A DNA stretch of 51,479 bases from Gordonia gummivorans. GTDB lineage: Bacteria; Actinomycetota; Actinomycetes; Mycobacteriales; Mycobacteriaceae. Within the stretch, counting starts at the first letter, position 1, and the number at the start of each line of letters is the position of its first letter. Both the position numbers and the translations under genes were made by a program. The DNA is taken from positions 1-51,479 of the forward strand of contig NZ_JAKWBF010000036.1 of assembly GCF_022513585.1 (NCBI RefSeq). The letters are read 5' to 3'. Positions 16,927-27,187 of this stretch are shown piece after piece. Under the pieces are notes generated by a model that saw nothing but the letters and a program-made list of their open reading frames with translations, was not told the origin of the DNA and did not search any database.

Positions 16927-17067
16927 AGTGGTCCGGTGGCTCGCTGACGTGGCCCGTTCGCCTGCCCTTCGAGGCATCCCTCGGCCGGCGCCTCGGGCAC
17001 CTCAGAGAGCGGTGGGGTGGTGCACGCTTACGCGCAGGTCAGAGCGCTAGTCACCGAACTCTTCGGA

Positions 17068-17460
17068 TCAGTTGCCCTCGAGGATCGCCACCGCGGCGGC
17101 GGTGTCGCCGTCGTGGGTCAACGACACGTGCACAGTGGCTTCGGCCAACAGTTCGCCGATCTCGCCGCCGAGGCGGATCGCCGGCCGTCCCCAGTTGTCG
17201 GTGACCACCTCGATGTCGCTATGCCGGATGAGCGGCAACAGCGGCGAGCGCGAGAAGCGGCTCACCGACCACGCCTTCACGACGGCCTCCTTGGCCGCCC
17301 ACCGGGCCGCGAGATGGCGTGCATCGTCACCGGTTCCGGCGGAGGAGTCCCGACGCTCACCGACCGTGAACCGGTCGGCGAACGTCGTGCCGGGCTGTTT
17401 CAGTTGCTCGCCGAACTCCGGGATCGACACGATGTCGATCCCGACTCCCAACACGCTCAC
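17068..17460 (-). CDS. acpS: Holo-[acyl-carrier-protein] synthase
   Basis: 130 aa. The N-terminal GVGIDIVSIPEF contains the Mg-binding Asp and WAAKEAVVKA the conserved Glu/Lys motif of AcpS-type phosphopantetheinyl transferases; VSLTHDGDTAAA is the third motif. It transfers phosphopantetheine from CoA to the ACP domain of the fatty-acid synthase. The GTG start at 17460 overlaps the fas stop codon (GTGA), so it is translationally coupled to fas as in mycobacteria, where this activity is separate from FAS I rather than fused as in fungi. Its stop codon lies inside a box of the repeat element downstream. Confidence 0.93.
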   Translation of the reverse strand: MSVLGVGIDIVSIPEFGEQLKQPGTTFADRFTVGERRDSSAGTGDDARHLAARWAAKEAVVKAWSVSRFSRSPLLPLIRHSDIEVVTDNWGRPAIRLGGEIGELLAEATVHVSLTHDGDTAAAVAILEGN

Positions 17461-20400
17461 CGGACGTTGCCGTAGGTGTCGGCCGCGTCGAGGCGGACTG
17501 CCGGATCGAGCAGCAGGCCGGCCTCGGCGTCGTGCTCGTCGTCAGCCTCGTCGAACCGGCGGTTGGCAGGCCGACGATAAGCCGGCTCTCCCCCACACAT
17601 CGACTCCAGGAAGCGCTGGTTGCCCAGGCGGAGCCGGTCGGCGGCACGGCGGCGGTACTCGTCGCGGTCGGCCTCGTCGAGGGTGGCGACAAACGCCTCC
17701 GGATGCACGACGGCGATGAGACCCGACACGTGACCGAAGCCGAGGCTGGTCAGCAGACCGGCCTTGAGCGGGAACCGCTCACCGAGGTGCAGCGTCTCAC
17801 GCGCCCACACCAGGTGCGGGTACTCCTGCATCTTGTCGTCGACGCAATCGAGGCTGCGGTTCGGCGGGATGACGCCGTCGCGGAGCACCTGGCACAGGCC
17901 GATCAGCTGGAAGGCCGCGGCGCCGCCCTTGGCGTGACCGGTCAGCGACTTCTGCGACACCACGAACAGCGGTGCCCCATCACCCCGACCGATCGCCTCG
18001 GCCAGCCGCTCGTGCAGCTCGGACTCGTTGGGATCGTTTGCCCGCGTGGATGTGTCGTGCTTGGACACCACCGCGACGTCGTCGGCGCTGACGCCCAGCG
18101 AATTCAGCGCGTTGGCCAAGGGCGAGCTCTGCGCGCCACGAGCGGCACCCAGCGCACCGAGACCCGGTGCCGGGATGGAGGTGTGGACACCGTCGCCGAA
18201 GCTCTGGGCCCAGGCCACCACACCGAGGACCGGCAGGCCCATCTGTGCGGCCACGTCGCCACGAGCCAGCAGAATCGTTCCGCCACCGGCGGATTCGACG
18301 AAGCCGCCGCGTCGGCGATCGTTGGCCCGGGAGAACCGGCGATCGTCGATCCCGCGCGCCGACATCTTGGCCGACTCCGCGGTTGCGGACATGTCGCCGA
18401 ATCCGACGATCCCCTCGATGCCGAGATCGTCGAAGCCACCGGCGACCGCGAACAGCGCCTTGCCCAGACGGATCTTGTCGGTGCCCTCCTCGACCGACAC
18501 CGCCGCGGTCGCACAAGCGGCGACCGGGTGGATCATCGCGCCGTAGCTACCGACATACGACTGGACGACATGCGCCGCAACGATATTCGGCAGGGCTTCC
18601 TGCAGGATGTCGTTGGCCTTCGCCTCACCGAGCAAGGTGTTGATGTACAGCTCGCGCATGGAGGTCATGCCGCCCATGCCGGTGCCCTGCGTGTTGGCCA
18701 CGAGACCGGGGTGCACCCAGCGCATCAGTTCACTCGGCGTGAAGCCCGACGACAGGAAGGCGTCGACCGTCGCCACCAGATTCCACAGCGCGACCCGGTC
18801 GATGGATTCCGCCATGTCCGGCGTCACGCCCCAGCGGGTGGGGTCGAAGCCGGTCGGGATCTGACCGCCGACCGTGCGGCTGAGCGCGAACTGACGGGGA
18901 ACGCGGATCTCGGTGCCGGCCAGGCGGGTGACCTGCCAGTCGCCCGAGTCGGCGTTCTGCGCCACTCGCGTCTTCTCGGGATTCGCCGACGCGAACGCAC
19001 GCGCCTCGGCCTCCGAGTTCACCGTGAAGGTCAGGTCCTCGTCGAGGAACACCGAGGTCAGCAGCGGCGAGGTGTTGTCGACCATCGCGCCCTCGTCGGC
19101 GTAGCGACGGATGCCGCAACGGGCGACGACCTCGTCGTGGTAGCGCTCGGCGATCTCGCTCTCCGGCACCGGGTCACCCGACTCGGTGTCGTACCAACCC
19201 GGCTTGGGTGCGGTGTCCCAGTGCACCAGCCCGGTGTTCCAGGCGAGCTCGAGAACGCCTGCCGCCGAGAGCTTCTCGTCGACCTCCATCTCGAAGCGGG
19301 TGCGTGCCGAACCGTACGGTCCGAGCTCACCCGCACCGACGATGACAACCAGATCCTCCGGTCGCGCATCCAGCGTCGGCCACTGCGGCCGCATACCCTC
19401 TGGCGCACGTGCGGGTGCCGGTAGCGCAGCCACGGTCACGACCTCGTCGGCGTCGGCCTCCTCGTCGGTGTCCGCGGCGTCGGCCGCGACCGCGGCCAGC
19501 GCCTTGAGATCGATCGTCGCCGGGTCCAGGCCGCCGGTGAAGTCGGCCAGGATCGCAGCCGACCGCGCCTGCTCCTTCTTCTCCGGAGTGCACAGGCCGA
19601 GCAACTCGCCGGCCATCTCCTCGGTGCTCCAGGTGCGCACACCTGCTGCTTCGACTGCGGTGACCATCCCGTCGTTGTGTCCCATCAGACCGGTGCCGCG
19701 CACCCACCCGATGAGGGCGTGCGCGAGCGTGGTCTTGGCGCCCCACGACTCTTCGGCCGACCAGCGCTGCACCAGAGCGTCGAGCGCGGCCTTGGACTCG
19801 CCGTACGCGCCGTCACCGCCGAACATGCCGCGGTTGGGCGAACCCGGGAGCACGACGTGCAGTCGGGCGGCGATGTCGTGGTCGGAGTGCAGATCGCTCA
19901 GTCCGGCGATCATCCGCTCGACCGACCAGAGCAGGACCTTCATCTCCAGTTCGGCCCGGCCACCGGCGTCGGTCAGATCACCGGCGACCCGAGGTGCCGC
20001 GAACGGGAAGAGCAGCGTCGGCTTCATCGCCGGCTTCACCACTGCCGTTGTGCCGCCGAGGTTCTCGGTCTGCTCGGCACCGATCCACTCGACGAGGTCG
20101 TCGACGTCGGTGTAGGACGCCATGTTCGCCGGGGCGACCCACAGCGCCGCGCCACAGCGAGCGTTCTCCCGGTAGAGCTTCTTGTAGAAGCCGAGCCGGT
20201 CAGAGTCCAGCCGCGAGGTGGTGGCGATCACCGTCGCACCACCGGCGAGCAGACCCGCGACCACACCGGCCGCGATCGAGTTCTTGGACGCACCGGTCAC
20301 CACCGCGAGTTCACCCGCGAAGGCTCCGACGCCCGAGCTCTCGGCGGCCGTGGCGATCGCCTCGAAGGTCCGTGCGTGCACGCCGTTGCCGTTGGCCAGC

Positions 20401-23400
20401 GCCTTGCCCTGCCACCAGGTGGCATGCTGCGCGACCGTGTGGCCCGCGCCTTCGAACCGATTGACGACTCGCTCGAAATCGACGTCGAGGTCCAGCTCGT
20501 CGGTGAGCCAGATCCGAACCAGATCCTCTCGGCTGGTGGCCCAACGATCGTCGACGAGAACAACTTTCGCCTCGTCGAAGGCCGGCGCGACGGTGCGCGC
20601 CCAATCCGAGCCGAGCTCTGCGCTGACGCGCTGCGCGACCACCGCGTTCTCGTCCTCGACCGCCTCGGCGGTATCGGTCACCTCGGCCAGCCCCAACTTC
20701 TCGAGCACCGTGTAGGCGGCCGACGCGAGAGCCCCCGAACGGCCGGTGATCTGCTCGGTGAACTCACCGAGCGCGGCCGCGTCGACCGTTGCACCGCCAC
20801 CGCTTTCGGCGGCGGGCAGGCTGACCGAGATGCCCTTGGTGGCACCGACCGCGGCAACCGCCCGGTCGATCAGACCGTCCAGTGCATCCGGGCTCGTCAG
20901 CGGACCGTCGAGCAGGTTGCCCAGGTCCTCGCCGCGCACGCTGGCACCGTCACGGGTGCCCAGCGCGAGTGCGACGGTGGTGTGCAAGGCCCAACCGGGC
21001 CCGAGCTGCCAGGTGTTGGTGACGCGATCGGTGATGTAGTTCTGCCGCTTGCCCACTGGCCCGAGCACCTTGCGGACCTGGTCGGAGACAGCATCGGTCA
21101 GCACCGAACCCAGCGGGCGGTAGCCGCGGGCCAGCGTCGACACCGTGGACGAGAGCGCGACCATGTCGGCCTCGGCAGCGCCGTCGATGGCACCGAGTCC
21201 GAGTTCGCCACCGATGTCGAGCAGCAACTGGTTGCGGCGCGACGACACTCCGTCACACAGCGCCTCGATGGTGTCGGCCGAACCGATCTGGTCGACGCGC
21301 ATCTTGGTCCACAGCGCGATCACCGACTTCACCGCGTCGGCGGGGCCGAAGGTGATGTCGTCGGGGCGAGGTCCGCCGGCGGGTGCGGCCGGAGCGGCGG
21401 GTGCGGCCGGAGCCGCGGGGGCCGACTCGACCGGGGCGCTCGCCTCGGCTGCAGGCGCCTCGTCGGCGTCGTCCTCGTCGTCGGGCTCCGACCCGGCGTC
21501 CTTGGCCAGGATGACGTCGCTGTCGCGTTCGACGTTGACCACCTCGGTGGTTGCCGCGGCATAGTCGTCGAGCTTGAGCGTGTTCGACGCCAGACCGGCC
21601 AGCGTCGGGGCGCCCTTGAGACCGATCTCGACAAAGCGCTGCACCGCGAGGCCGCTGCGCTCGGGACCGGCGAACAGCAGTTCCTGGGTTTCGATCCACC
21701 GCACCGGGCTGGCGAACTGCCAGGCCAGGAGCTCGATCAACACCACGCGGACAAGCTGACTCGGCTTGTCGGCCCAGCTGTCCCAGTCGGCGAGAACCGC
21801 GTCGAGCGGATCCGAGGGAACCAGGGCGGCGATCTCCTCGATGTAGGAGCGATCCAGATTGAACAGGCGCGGAACCAGGTTCGGGATGTAGCGACCGACC
21901 AGGATGTCGGGATCGATGTGCTCGGGCAGGAGACCCTCGAGCTTCGAACGGAACTCCGGCACACCCGCACGCAGCACCGTCGAGTGGAACGGGACGTCGA
22001 TGCCGGGCACCAGGATGAACGAGCGCTTGCCGCCGAATTCGGCACGGCGACGGTCGATCTCGGCCTCGAGATGTTCGAGACCACGGACCGTGCCGGCGAT
22101 CGCGTACTGCGAGCCCAGCAGATTCAGGTTCACGACCTCGAGGAATTCGCCGATCTCGGCGCCGATGCCCGCGACGAAGTCGGTGACCTCGTCGTCGGCC
22201 AGACCGAACTGGCTCGGGCGGATCGCCGCCATCCGATAGTCGCTGCGTCCCAGCTCATCTCGCGGAACCAGATGGTGCATCGCCTCGCCACGCTGGAACA
22301 CGACCTCCAGGACGGCCTCCAGCGGGAGCACGCCGGCACATGCCGCCAGCGCGTTGTACTCGCCCACCGAGTGGCCGCAGGTGATCGCACCCTCGACGAA
22401 GCCACCGGCCTCCTTGAGTTCGGCGATCTGTGCGACACCCAGGGTCGCCATCGCGACCTGCGTGAACTGGGTCAGGTAGAGCACGCCGTCGGGGTGGTTG
22501 TAGGTGGTTCCATTGGCCACCAGGGTGGTCGGGTTGTCGCGGACCACCGCGAGGATCGAGAACCCGAGTGCCTGGCGGGTGTGCTTGTCGGCGCGGTCCC
22601 AGATCTTGCGGGCCGCCTTCGAGCGGGACCGGGCGTCGAGGCCCATCCCCTTGCTCTGGATGCCCTGACCCGGGAAGGCGTACACGGTCGTCGGCGCGGC
22701 CAGCAGACCGGTCGCACTCATGACCAGGTCGTCGCCCACCTTGCAGCTGACCTCCACGACCTCGCGGCCATGGTCGAGGCCGACGCGATCGACCCGGACG
22801 GTGATGACGTCACCGGTGCGGACCATGCCCAGGTAGCGCGCAGTCCAGCCGATCAGCGGCCGCGGCGACGGGATCGGATTCTTGGCGTCGGTCGCGGTGA
22901 CGACCTGCTGTGCAGCCGCCGACAGCCACATGCCGTGCACGATCGGCTCGCCGAGGCCGGCCAGCTTGGCGGCCGAGGCGTCGGTGTGGATCGGGTTACG
23001 GTCGCCCGACACCACGGCAAAGCCGTGCATCCGGGCAGGTGCGGTGATCTTGGCCTGCCGCAACAGCTTCCGCGTCGCCGACTGCTCGTCGGAGAGGGCA
23101 CCGCCGGCACGCGCGGGATCGGCCAGTTCGTCAGCGCCCAGGCGTCCGCGGATGGCGAAGCGCTCCTCGAGGGTCGCGATCGGACCGGCCGGGCCCGCGA
23201 CATTCACCGACACCTCGACAACGCGGCCGACCTCGGTGTCGTGCACGGCGCCGGTACGCGCGGTGATCGTCAGTTCGGCCGGTTCGGCCGGGATTGCTCC
23301 GATGAGCGCAACGGCGTGGTCGAGGTGCACCAGGTCGAGCAGCCCCTCGACGACGGGGTCGCCGGATTCGGTACGCGCGGCACCGATCACACTGAAGACG

Positions 23401-26400
23401 CTGGGCCAGGAGGCGCCGACCAGGGTGTCGGGCACAGCGAAGCCGCCGGGCTCGGTGGGGGTGGTCGGGCGGAGGTTCGCCGGCAGCGAGAAGCCGGTGA
23501 CAGCCGCGTGGTCGGCGACCGAATCCGGCTGCCAGGCAACGGTGGTCACCGACGCGCCATCGGCGACGTCGGCGAGGCCGCCACCCGCGGCGACGGTGAG
23601 GATCTCGCGCATCGCACCGGACGCCTCGTCCAGTCCGACGAGCGGGTTGCCGCCGTCGAGCAGTGCCGGCGAGACATGGAGCGGGATGCGGACGGATGCC
23701 TGCGAGATCGGCACCACCAAGTCGAATCGGTTCTCGTCGACTCGCTCGAGGACCGAACCGGAGGGTGCGTGCTCGGCACGATCACCGCTCACCACCGACC
23801 AGCTGTCGCGATCCCCCAGCAGCACAACAGGGTTCGGCACGATTCGACCGGCCCAGTCGACGTCGTCGGCCTCGATGACGGCGCTCAGGGAACCGGCGGA
23901 CTCCACGAGTCCGGCGCGCTTGCGCGCATCCACGCCGACCGGCGATACGCCGATGGCACTCAAATCGGCCACGACCTGCGCCTCGAAGCGGTCGAGCAGT
24001 TCGCCGACCGGCTCGTCGACCCGGGTGATACCGGCCACCGCGACCGGGCCGGGGATGATGCAGACGGCGTCGGCGCCGTAGCGGGGATCGTGTGCCTGCC
24101 ACAGGGAGTCGCTGCGCCACCAACGACGAACGTCCTTGTCGATGACGGGAACGAAGTTCACCGGCTTGCCGGGGGTGCGGCACAGTTCGAGGAAGAACGC
24201 CACGTCGGCCGGGTGCAGGATGTCGGTGTCGATCGACGGGTACACACTGCCCAGCGCGTCGATCGCTGCATGCGGATCGTCGGAGGAGGAAGGCTCGGCG
24301 AACATCGTCGGGATCTCGCCGGTGTCTTGCGGATTCATCCGCGCCTCGGTGCGCTGCAGCATGTCGATGAACCGCTGCTGCCAGGTGATGTCGGCCCAGG
24401 GCAGACGGTCGGCAGACGCGTCGCCGACGGCGAGTTGGGCGTAGCGGTCGAGCCATGCGCGGTAGGTCATGTCGGGCACGTCGCCGAAGTAGGGCTTGGC
24501 GGTGTCGACCATCGCGGCGATGATCTCGTCACGTCGCTGCGCGACCGCATCGGCGTCCCCGGCGACCTCGTCGAGCAGCCGGCCGCACTGCGAGGCCGTG
24601 TTGTCGACCTCGTGGATGTCGGCACCGAGTTGCGAACGGCCCGAAGCCATTCCAGCGTTCGCGCGGCCGGCACCGATCCAGGCGTCGCAGCCCTCGGTGT
24701 CGACGAGCAGCTGCTTGACCTCGGGCGTGGTGGTCGCCTCGAGCGTCGCCATGGCCGCGGTTCCGATCAGGATGCCGTCCATCGGCATCGTCGGATACCC
24801 GTAGGCCTTCGACCACTCACCGGTCAGGTATTCGCTGGCCCGCTCCGGGGTTCCGATACCGCCGCCGACACAGACGACGACGTTGGGGCGCGCACGAAGT
24901 TCGCCGTAAGTGGCGAGCAGCAGGTCGTCGAGGTCCTCCCACGAGTGGTGGCCGCCCGCGCGTCCACCCTCGATCTGCACGATGACCGGGTGGTGCGGAA
25001 CTTCGGCGGCGATCCGCACGACCGAGCGGATCTGCTCGACGGTGCCGGGCTTGAACGCCACGAAACGCAGTCCCGCCTCGACGAATTCGTCGACGAGCGC
25101 CACGGCGTCCTCGAGTTCGGGGATACCGGCAGAGACGATCACACCGTCGATCGGTGCGCCCTGCGCGCGGGCCTTCTGCACCAGACGCTTGCCGCCGAGC
25201 TGCAGTTTCCACAGGTACGGGTCGAGGAACAGCGCGTTGAACTGTGCTTCGCGGCCGGGCTCGAGGAGATCGGTCAGCTTGGCGATGTTGCGGCTGAAGA
25301 TGTCCTCGGTGACCTGGCCACCACCGGCGAGTTCGGCCCAGTGGCCGGCATTGGCCGCTGCGGCGACGATTGCCGGGTCGACCGTGGTCGGCGTCATGCC
25401 CGCCAGCAGCATCGGCGAACGGCCGGTGAGTCGGGTGAACGCGGTCTCGACCACCTTGCGGCCGTCGGGCAGCTCGGCGAGGGTCGGCGCGAAGGAGGTC
25501 CAGGGCGCGGCGACCTCGGGAACACCGCCGGGGCTGAACAGGTTGCGCTGGCCGACGCGCAGCGCGGCCGGCACCAGGCCGACGCCCTGCCCGCGCACCA
25601 GCGCGGAGGTCAACCGAGTCGCGAGGTCACTGGGACCGAAGTCGAGAATCCAGGCGGCACCGTCGGCCACCACACCGTCGACGGTCGACACCCAGTCCAC
25701 CGGCTCGACGAGAATGCTCGCGGCATGCCGGGTCGCGAGGTCGCGGTCGATGCCGCATTCGACCGCCCAGTCGCCCACCAGCTCAACGGCGTCGGCCATC
25801 CCCGGATGGTGGAAGGCCACCGACACCTGAAGGTGATCGAACTTCGGCGCAAACGGTTCGCCGCCGGTCACCTTGCGCTTGCGCTCGTCGGCTTCCTGCG
25901 CGGCGATGCGCTCACACAGCGCGGTGAACGCGGCGAGGTGCCGCGGCGCACCGGACAGCACCACCGCGCTGCGGCTGTTGCGAATCGAGACGACGGGCGC
26001 CGTGGACTGCTCGGGCGCAGCCAGTCCGGCGCGATACTCGACCAGGATCTCTTCGATCCGGGCCGGCGAGATGTTGGTGATCGCGAGCATCGGGGTGCCC
26101 TCGGTGGCAACGCCGAGGCCGCGGCGTCGAGCGATCAGCGAGCCCGCAGCACCGATGAGCTGCGCGACGGCCAGCAGCAGACCCTCACCGGATTCGGCTC
26201 CGCGACCGTTCATGGCGACCGCGTCGACCGCGATGGAACCCTGCGAGTGTCCGACGACGGAACGCGGCGCGATGGCCGCGGTGTCCAGACCCTGCTTCTT
26301 CAGTGCCTCGATCGCCGCGATCTGGGTCAGCAGCACGCCCGGACCGGACAGGGTGAAGTCCGCAAGCGCCACCTCCGACGGTGTGGCCTCACCCGCGTCG

Positions 26401-26687
26401 AGCGCGCGCACCCAGGTCAACGGGTGGAAGCCCTCGGAACGCGCGACGGTGATCTGGTCGGCCACCGGCTCGACGAGACGTTCTGCCGCCTCGACGATCT
26501 TGGCGACCCGATGCTCGAGGTCGGCGTCGACAACCAGTTCGGCAAGTGTCGGCAGCCACGGACCTCCCTGACCACCGAAGCTGATGGCGTACGGCTCACC
26601 GGCGGACAGCCGGTCGATGAGGGTGGTCGAAGGGCGCTCTGCGGAAGCTGCGCCTTTGGTGCCGGTGCGGAATTGGTCGACGGTCAC
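17457..26687 (-). CDS. fas: Type I fatty acid synthase, single chain
   Basis: 3076 aa from the GTG at 26687, which has GAGGAG upstream; upstream in-frame codons up to 26771 lack family similarity. It makes C16-C24 acyl-CoA in the cytosol and supplies mycolic-acid synthesis. Domains in order: acyltransferase (VGHSQGS, about residue 145), FMN enoyl reductase (LLAGMTPTTVDP, about 430), dehydratase with hot-dog motif (SGDRNPIHTD, about 1228), malonyl/palmitoyl transferase (GHSVGEY, about 1438), an Ala/Pro-rich linker (about 1735-1780), ACP with the carrier Ser in CDGVSSRRNQ (about 1814), ketoreductase (VTGASKNSIAAG, about 2130) and ketosynthase with Cys in AACATAAVS (about 2727). Length and order match Rv2524c. 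No phosphopantetheinyl transferase domain is fused; acpS follows. Confidence 0.97.
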   Translation of the reverse strand: MTVDQFRTGTKGAASAERPSTTLIDRLSAGEPYAISFGGQGGPWLPTLAELVVDADLEHRVAKIVEAAERLVEPVADQITVARSEGFHPLTWVRALDAGEATPSEVALADFTLSGPGVLLTQIAAIEALKKQGLDTAAIAPRSVVGHSQGSIAVDAVAMNGRGAESGEGLLLAVAQLIGAAGSLIARRRGLGVATEGTPMLAITNISPARIEEILVEYRAGLAAPEQSTAPVVSIRNSRSAVVLSGAPRHLAAFTALCERIAAQEADERKRKVTGGEPFAPKFDHLQVSVAFHHPGMADAVELVGDWAVECGIDRDLATRHAASILVEPVDWVSTVDGVVADGAAWILDFGPSDLATRLTSALVRGQGVGLVPAALRVGQRNLFSPGGVPEVAAPWTSFAPTLAELPDGRKVVETAFTRLTGRSPMLLAGMTPTTVDPAIVAAAANAGHWAELAGGGQVTEDIFSRNIAKLTDLLEPGREAQFNALFLDPYLWKLQLGGKRLVQKARAQGAPIDGVIVSAGIPELEDAVALVDEFVEAGLRFVAFKPGTVEQIRSVVRIAAEVPHHPVIVQIEGGRAGGHHSWEDLDDLLLATYGELRARPNVVVCVGGGIGTPERASEYLTGEWSKAYGYPTMPMDGILIGTAAMATLEATTTPEVKQLLVDTEGCDAWIGAGRANAGMASGRSQLGADIHEVDNTASQCGRLLDEVAGDADAVAQRRDEIIAAMVDTAKPYFGDVPDMTYRAWLDRYAQLAVGDASADRLPWADITWQQRFIDMLQRTEARMNPQDTGEIPTMFAEPSSSDDPHAAIDALGSVYPSIDTDILHPADVAFFLELCRTPGKPVNFVPVIDKDVRRWWRSDSLWQAHDPRYGADAVCIIPGPVAVAGITRVDEPVGELLDRFEAQVVADLSAIGVSPVGVDARKRAGLVESAGSLSAVIEADDVDWAGRIVPNPVVLLGDRDSWSVVSGDRAEHAPSGSVLERVDENRFDLVVPISQASVRIPLHVSPALLDGGNPLVGLDEASGAMREILTVAAGGGLADVADGASVTTVAWQPDSVADHAAVTGFSLPANLRPTTPTEPGGFAVPDTLVGASWPSVFSVIGAARTESGDPVVEGLLDLVHLDHAVALIGAIPAEPAELTITARTGAVHDTEVGRVVEVSVNVAGPAGPIATLEERFAIRGRLGADELADPARAGGALSDEQSATRKLLRQAKITAPARMHGFAVVSGDRNPIHTDASAAKLAGLGEPIVHGMWLSAAAQQVVTATDAKNPIPSPRPLIGWTARYLGMVRTGDVITVRVDRVGLDHGREVVEVSCKVGDDLVMSATGLLAAPTTVYAFPGQGIQSKGMGLDARSRSKAARKIWDRADKHTRQALGFSILAVVRDNPTTLVANGTTYNHPDGVLYLTQFTQVAMATLGVAQIAELKEAGGFVEGAITCGHSVGEYNALAACAGVLPLEAVLEVVFQRGEAMHHLVPRDELGRSDYRMAAIRPSQFGLADDEVTDFVAGIGAEIGEFLEVVNLNLLGSQYAIAGTVRGLEHLEAEIDRRRAEFGGKRSFILVPGIDVPFHSTVLRAGVPEFRSKLEGLLPEHIDPDILVGRYIPNLVPRLFNLDRSYIEEIAALVPSDPLDAVLADWDSWADKPSQLVRVVLIELLAWQFASPVRWIETQELLFAGPERSGLAVQRFVEIGLKGAPTLAGLASNTLKLDDYAAATTEVVNVERDSDVILAKDAGSEPDDEDDADEAPAAEASAPVESAPAAPAAPAAPAAPAGGPRPDDITFGPADAVKSVIALWTKMRVDQIGSADTIEALCDGVSSRRNQLLLDIGGELGLGAIDGAAEADMVALSSTVSTLARGYRPLGSVLTDAVSDQVRKVLGPVGKRQNYITDRVTNTWQLGPGWALHTTVALALGTRDGASVRGEDLGNLLDGPLTSPDALDGLIDRAVAAVGATKGISVSLPAAESGGGATVDAAALGEFTEQITGRSGALASAAYTVLEKLGLAEVTDTAEAVEDENAVVAQRVSAELGSDWARTVAPAFDEAKVVLVDDRWATSREDLVRIWLTDELDLDVDFERVVNRFEGAGHTVAQHATWWQGKALANGNGVHARTFEAIATAAESSGVGAFAGELAVVTGASKNSIAAGVVAGLLAGGATVIATTSRLDSDRLGFYKKLYRENARCGAALWVAPANMASYTDVDDLVEWIGAEQTENLGGTTAVVKPAMKPTLLFPFAAPRVAGDLTDAGGRAELEMKVLLWSVERMIAGLSDLHSDHDIAARLHVVLPGSPNRGMFGGDGAYGESKAALDALVQRWSAEESWGAKTTLAHALIGWVRGTGLMGHNDGMVTAVEAAGVRTWSTEEMAGELLGLCTPEKKEQARSAAILADFTGGLDPATIDLKALAAVAADAADTDEEADADEVVTVAALPAPARAPEGMRPQWPTLDARPEDLVVIVGAGELGPYGSARTRFEMEVDEKLSAAGVLELAWNTGLVHWDTAPKPGWYDTESGDPVPESEIAERYHDEVVARCGIRRYADEGAMVDNTSPLLTSVFLDEDLTFTVNSEAEARAFASANPEKTRVAQNADSGDWQVTRLAGTEIRVPRQFALSRTVGGQIPTGFDPTRWGVTPDMAESIDRVALWNLVATVDAFLSSGFTPSELMRWVHPGLVANTQGTGMGGMTSMRELYINTLLGEAKANDILQEALPNIVAAHVVQSYVGSYGAMIHPVAACATAAVSVEEGTDKIRLGKALFAVAGGFDDLGIEGIVGFGDMSATAESAKMSARGIDDRRFSRANDRRRGGFVESAGGGTILLARGDVAAQMGLPVLGVVAWAQSFGDGVHTSIPAPGLGALGAARGAQSSPLANALNSLGVSADDVAVVSKHDTSTRANDPNESELHERLAEAIGRGDGAPLFVVSQKSLTGHAKGGAAAFQLIGLCQVLRDGVIPPNRSLDCVDDKMQEYPHLVWARETLHLGERFPLKAGLLTSLGFGHVSGLIAVVHPEAFVATLDEADRDEYRRRAADRLRLGNQRFLESMCGGEPAYRRPANRRFDEADDEHDAEAGLLLDPAVRLDAADTYGNVR

Positions 26688-27187
26688 GAGGTCTCCTCTG
26701 TGGTCGGCGGTGATGCGGTCGGGGGTCGGTGTGGGGGTGGTCGAGGGGTTTCCCCGGCTGGACCGACCCACCCGGTTTCGGGCATGCCACGGGCCGTAGC
26801 TGCGCCTGGGCAGTGGGAGTTGCTGGTTGGTGGACTATGTGGGCAAACGCGCCCAACTCTGGGCACGAAAGTCCGAACACGCCTGTTGTGCAACAACATT
26901 GACTCATGACGGCTCGGCATCGAGCCCTCGTCGGCGTGAACGTGGAACCAATGATGACACACGAAAGTGAGGGATTCCTCATGTTTGGAACTGACCCTGC
27001 GGTATACCCGCCAGTAACCGCGCGGGTAACTTGGCGGCACGTCGACGGTGGGTCACAGGCACCCAGAATCCACACTGATCAGCCCCCGTTTTTTCGGCAA
27101 ATCCGCAGGCCGAGCGCCCGCTCGGTGCGTCGTTACAAAATCGTGATGTGATCTGAAGCACCGCGCGCGTCACAGTAGGGTTTGGCC
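26688..27187. promoter_or_regulatory. Divergent control region between fas and HIT gene
   Basis: 500 bp without a credible gene. Inverted repeats that could bind a regulator are TGGGC-AAACGC-GCCCA (26840-26855), TGTTG-TG-CAACA (26883-26894) and CCGCCAGT...ACTTGGCGG (27008-27037). In mycobacteria a TetR-type activator (FasR) controls fas from such a region, but I cannot match its operator by eye. Confidence 0.5.
27176..27181 (+). promoter_or_regulatory. -10 box of HIT gene, leaderless arrangement
   Basis: TAGGGT lies six bases before the ATG at 27188, the same spacing as at bcp and at the broken gene at 96; there is no Shine-Dalgarno sequence. Confidence 0.45.

Larger units (their letters stand above)
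16320..17071. repeat. Long non-coding palindrome-rich repeat, copy A
   Basis: The 840-bp gap between the convergent TetR and acpS genes contains no credible gene. It is built from modules bounded by a 23-bp box (GGTCACC..A..TC.TCG then GATCAG or a close variant) at 16332-16354, 16711-16733 and 17049-17071; the last covers the acpS stop codon. About 70 bp after the first two boxes is directly repeated (16332 and 16711 onward, both reaching a GCGGCGGCG and GGAAG segment). Inside are a 44-bp palindrome, a 20-bp palindrome and three hairpins. A related element lies at 28545-29043 with the modules in the same order. It may be a miniature mobile element or a structured bidirectional terminator family. 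Confidence 0.8.

Noticed and set aside
16283..17204. Several open frames across repeat copy A
   Set aside because: They read through palindromes and hairpins, have no family similarity, and the matching frames in copy B are not kept in phase outside the repeats.
19677..26909. 2410-codon open frame on the plus strand opposite fas
   Set aside because: It is a mirror of the high-GC coding frame of fas; its translation is low-complexity Arg/Gly/His-rich sequence without domains.
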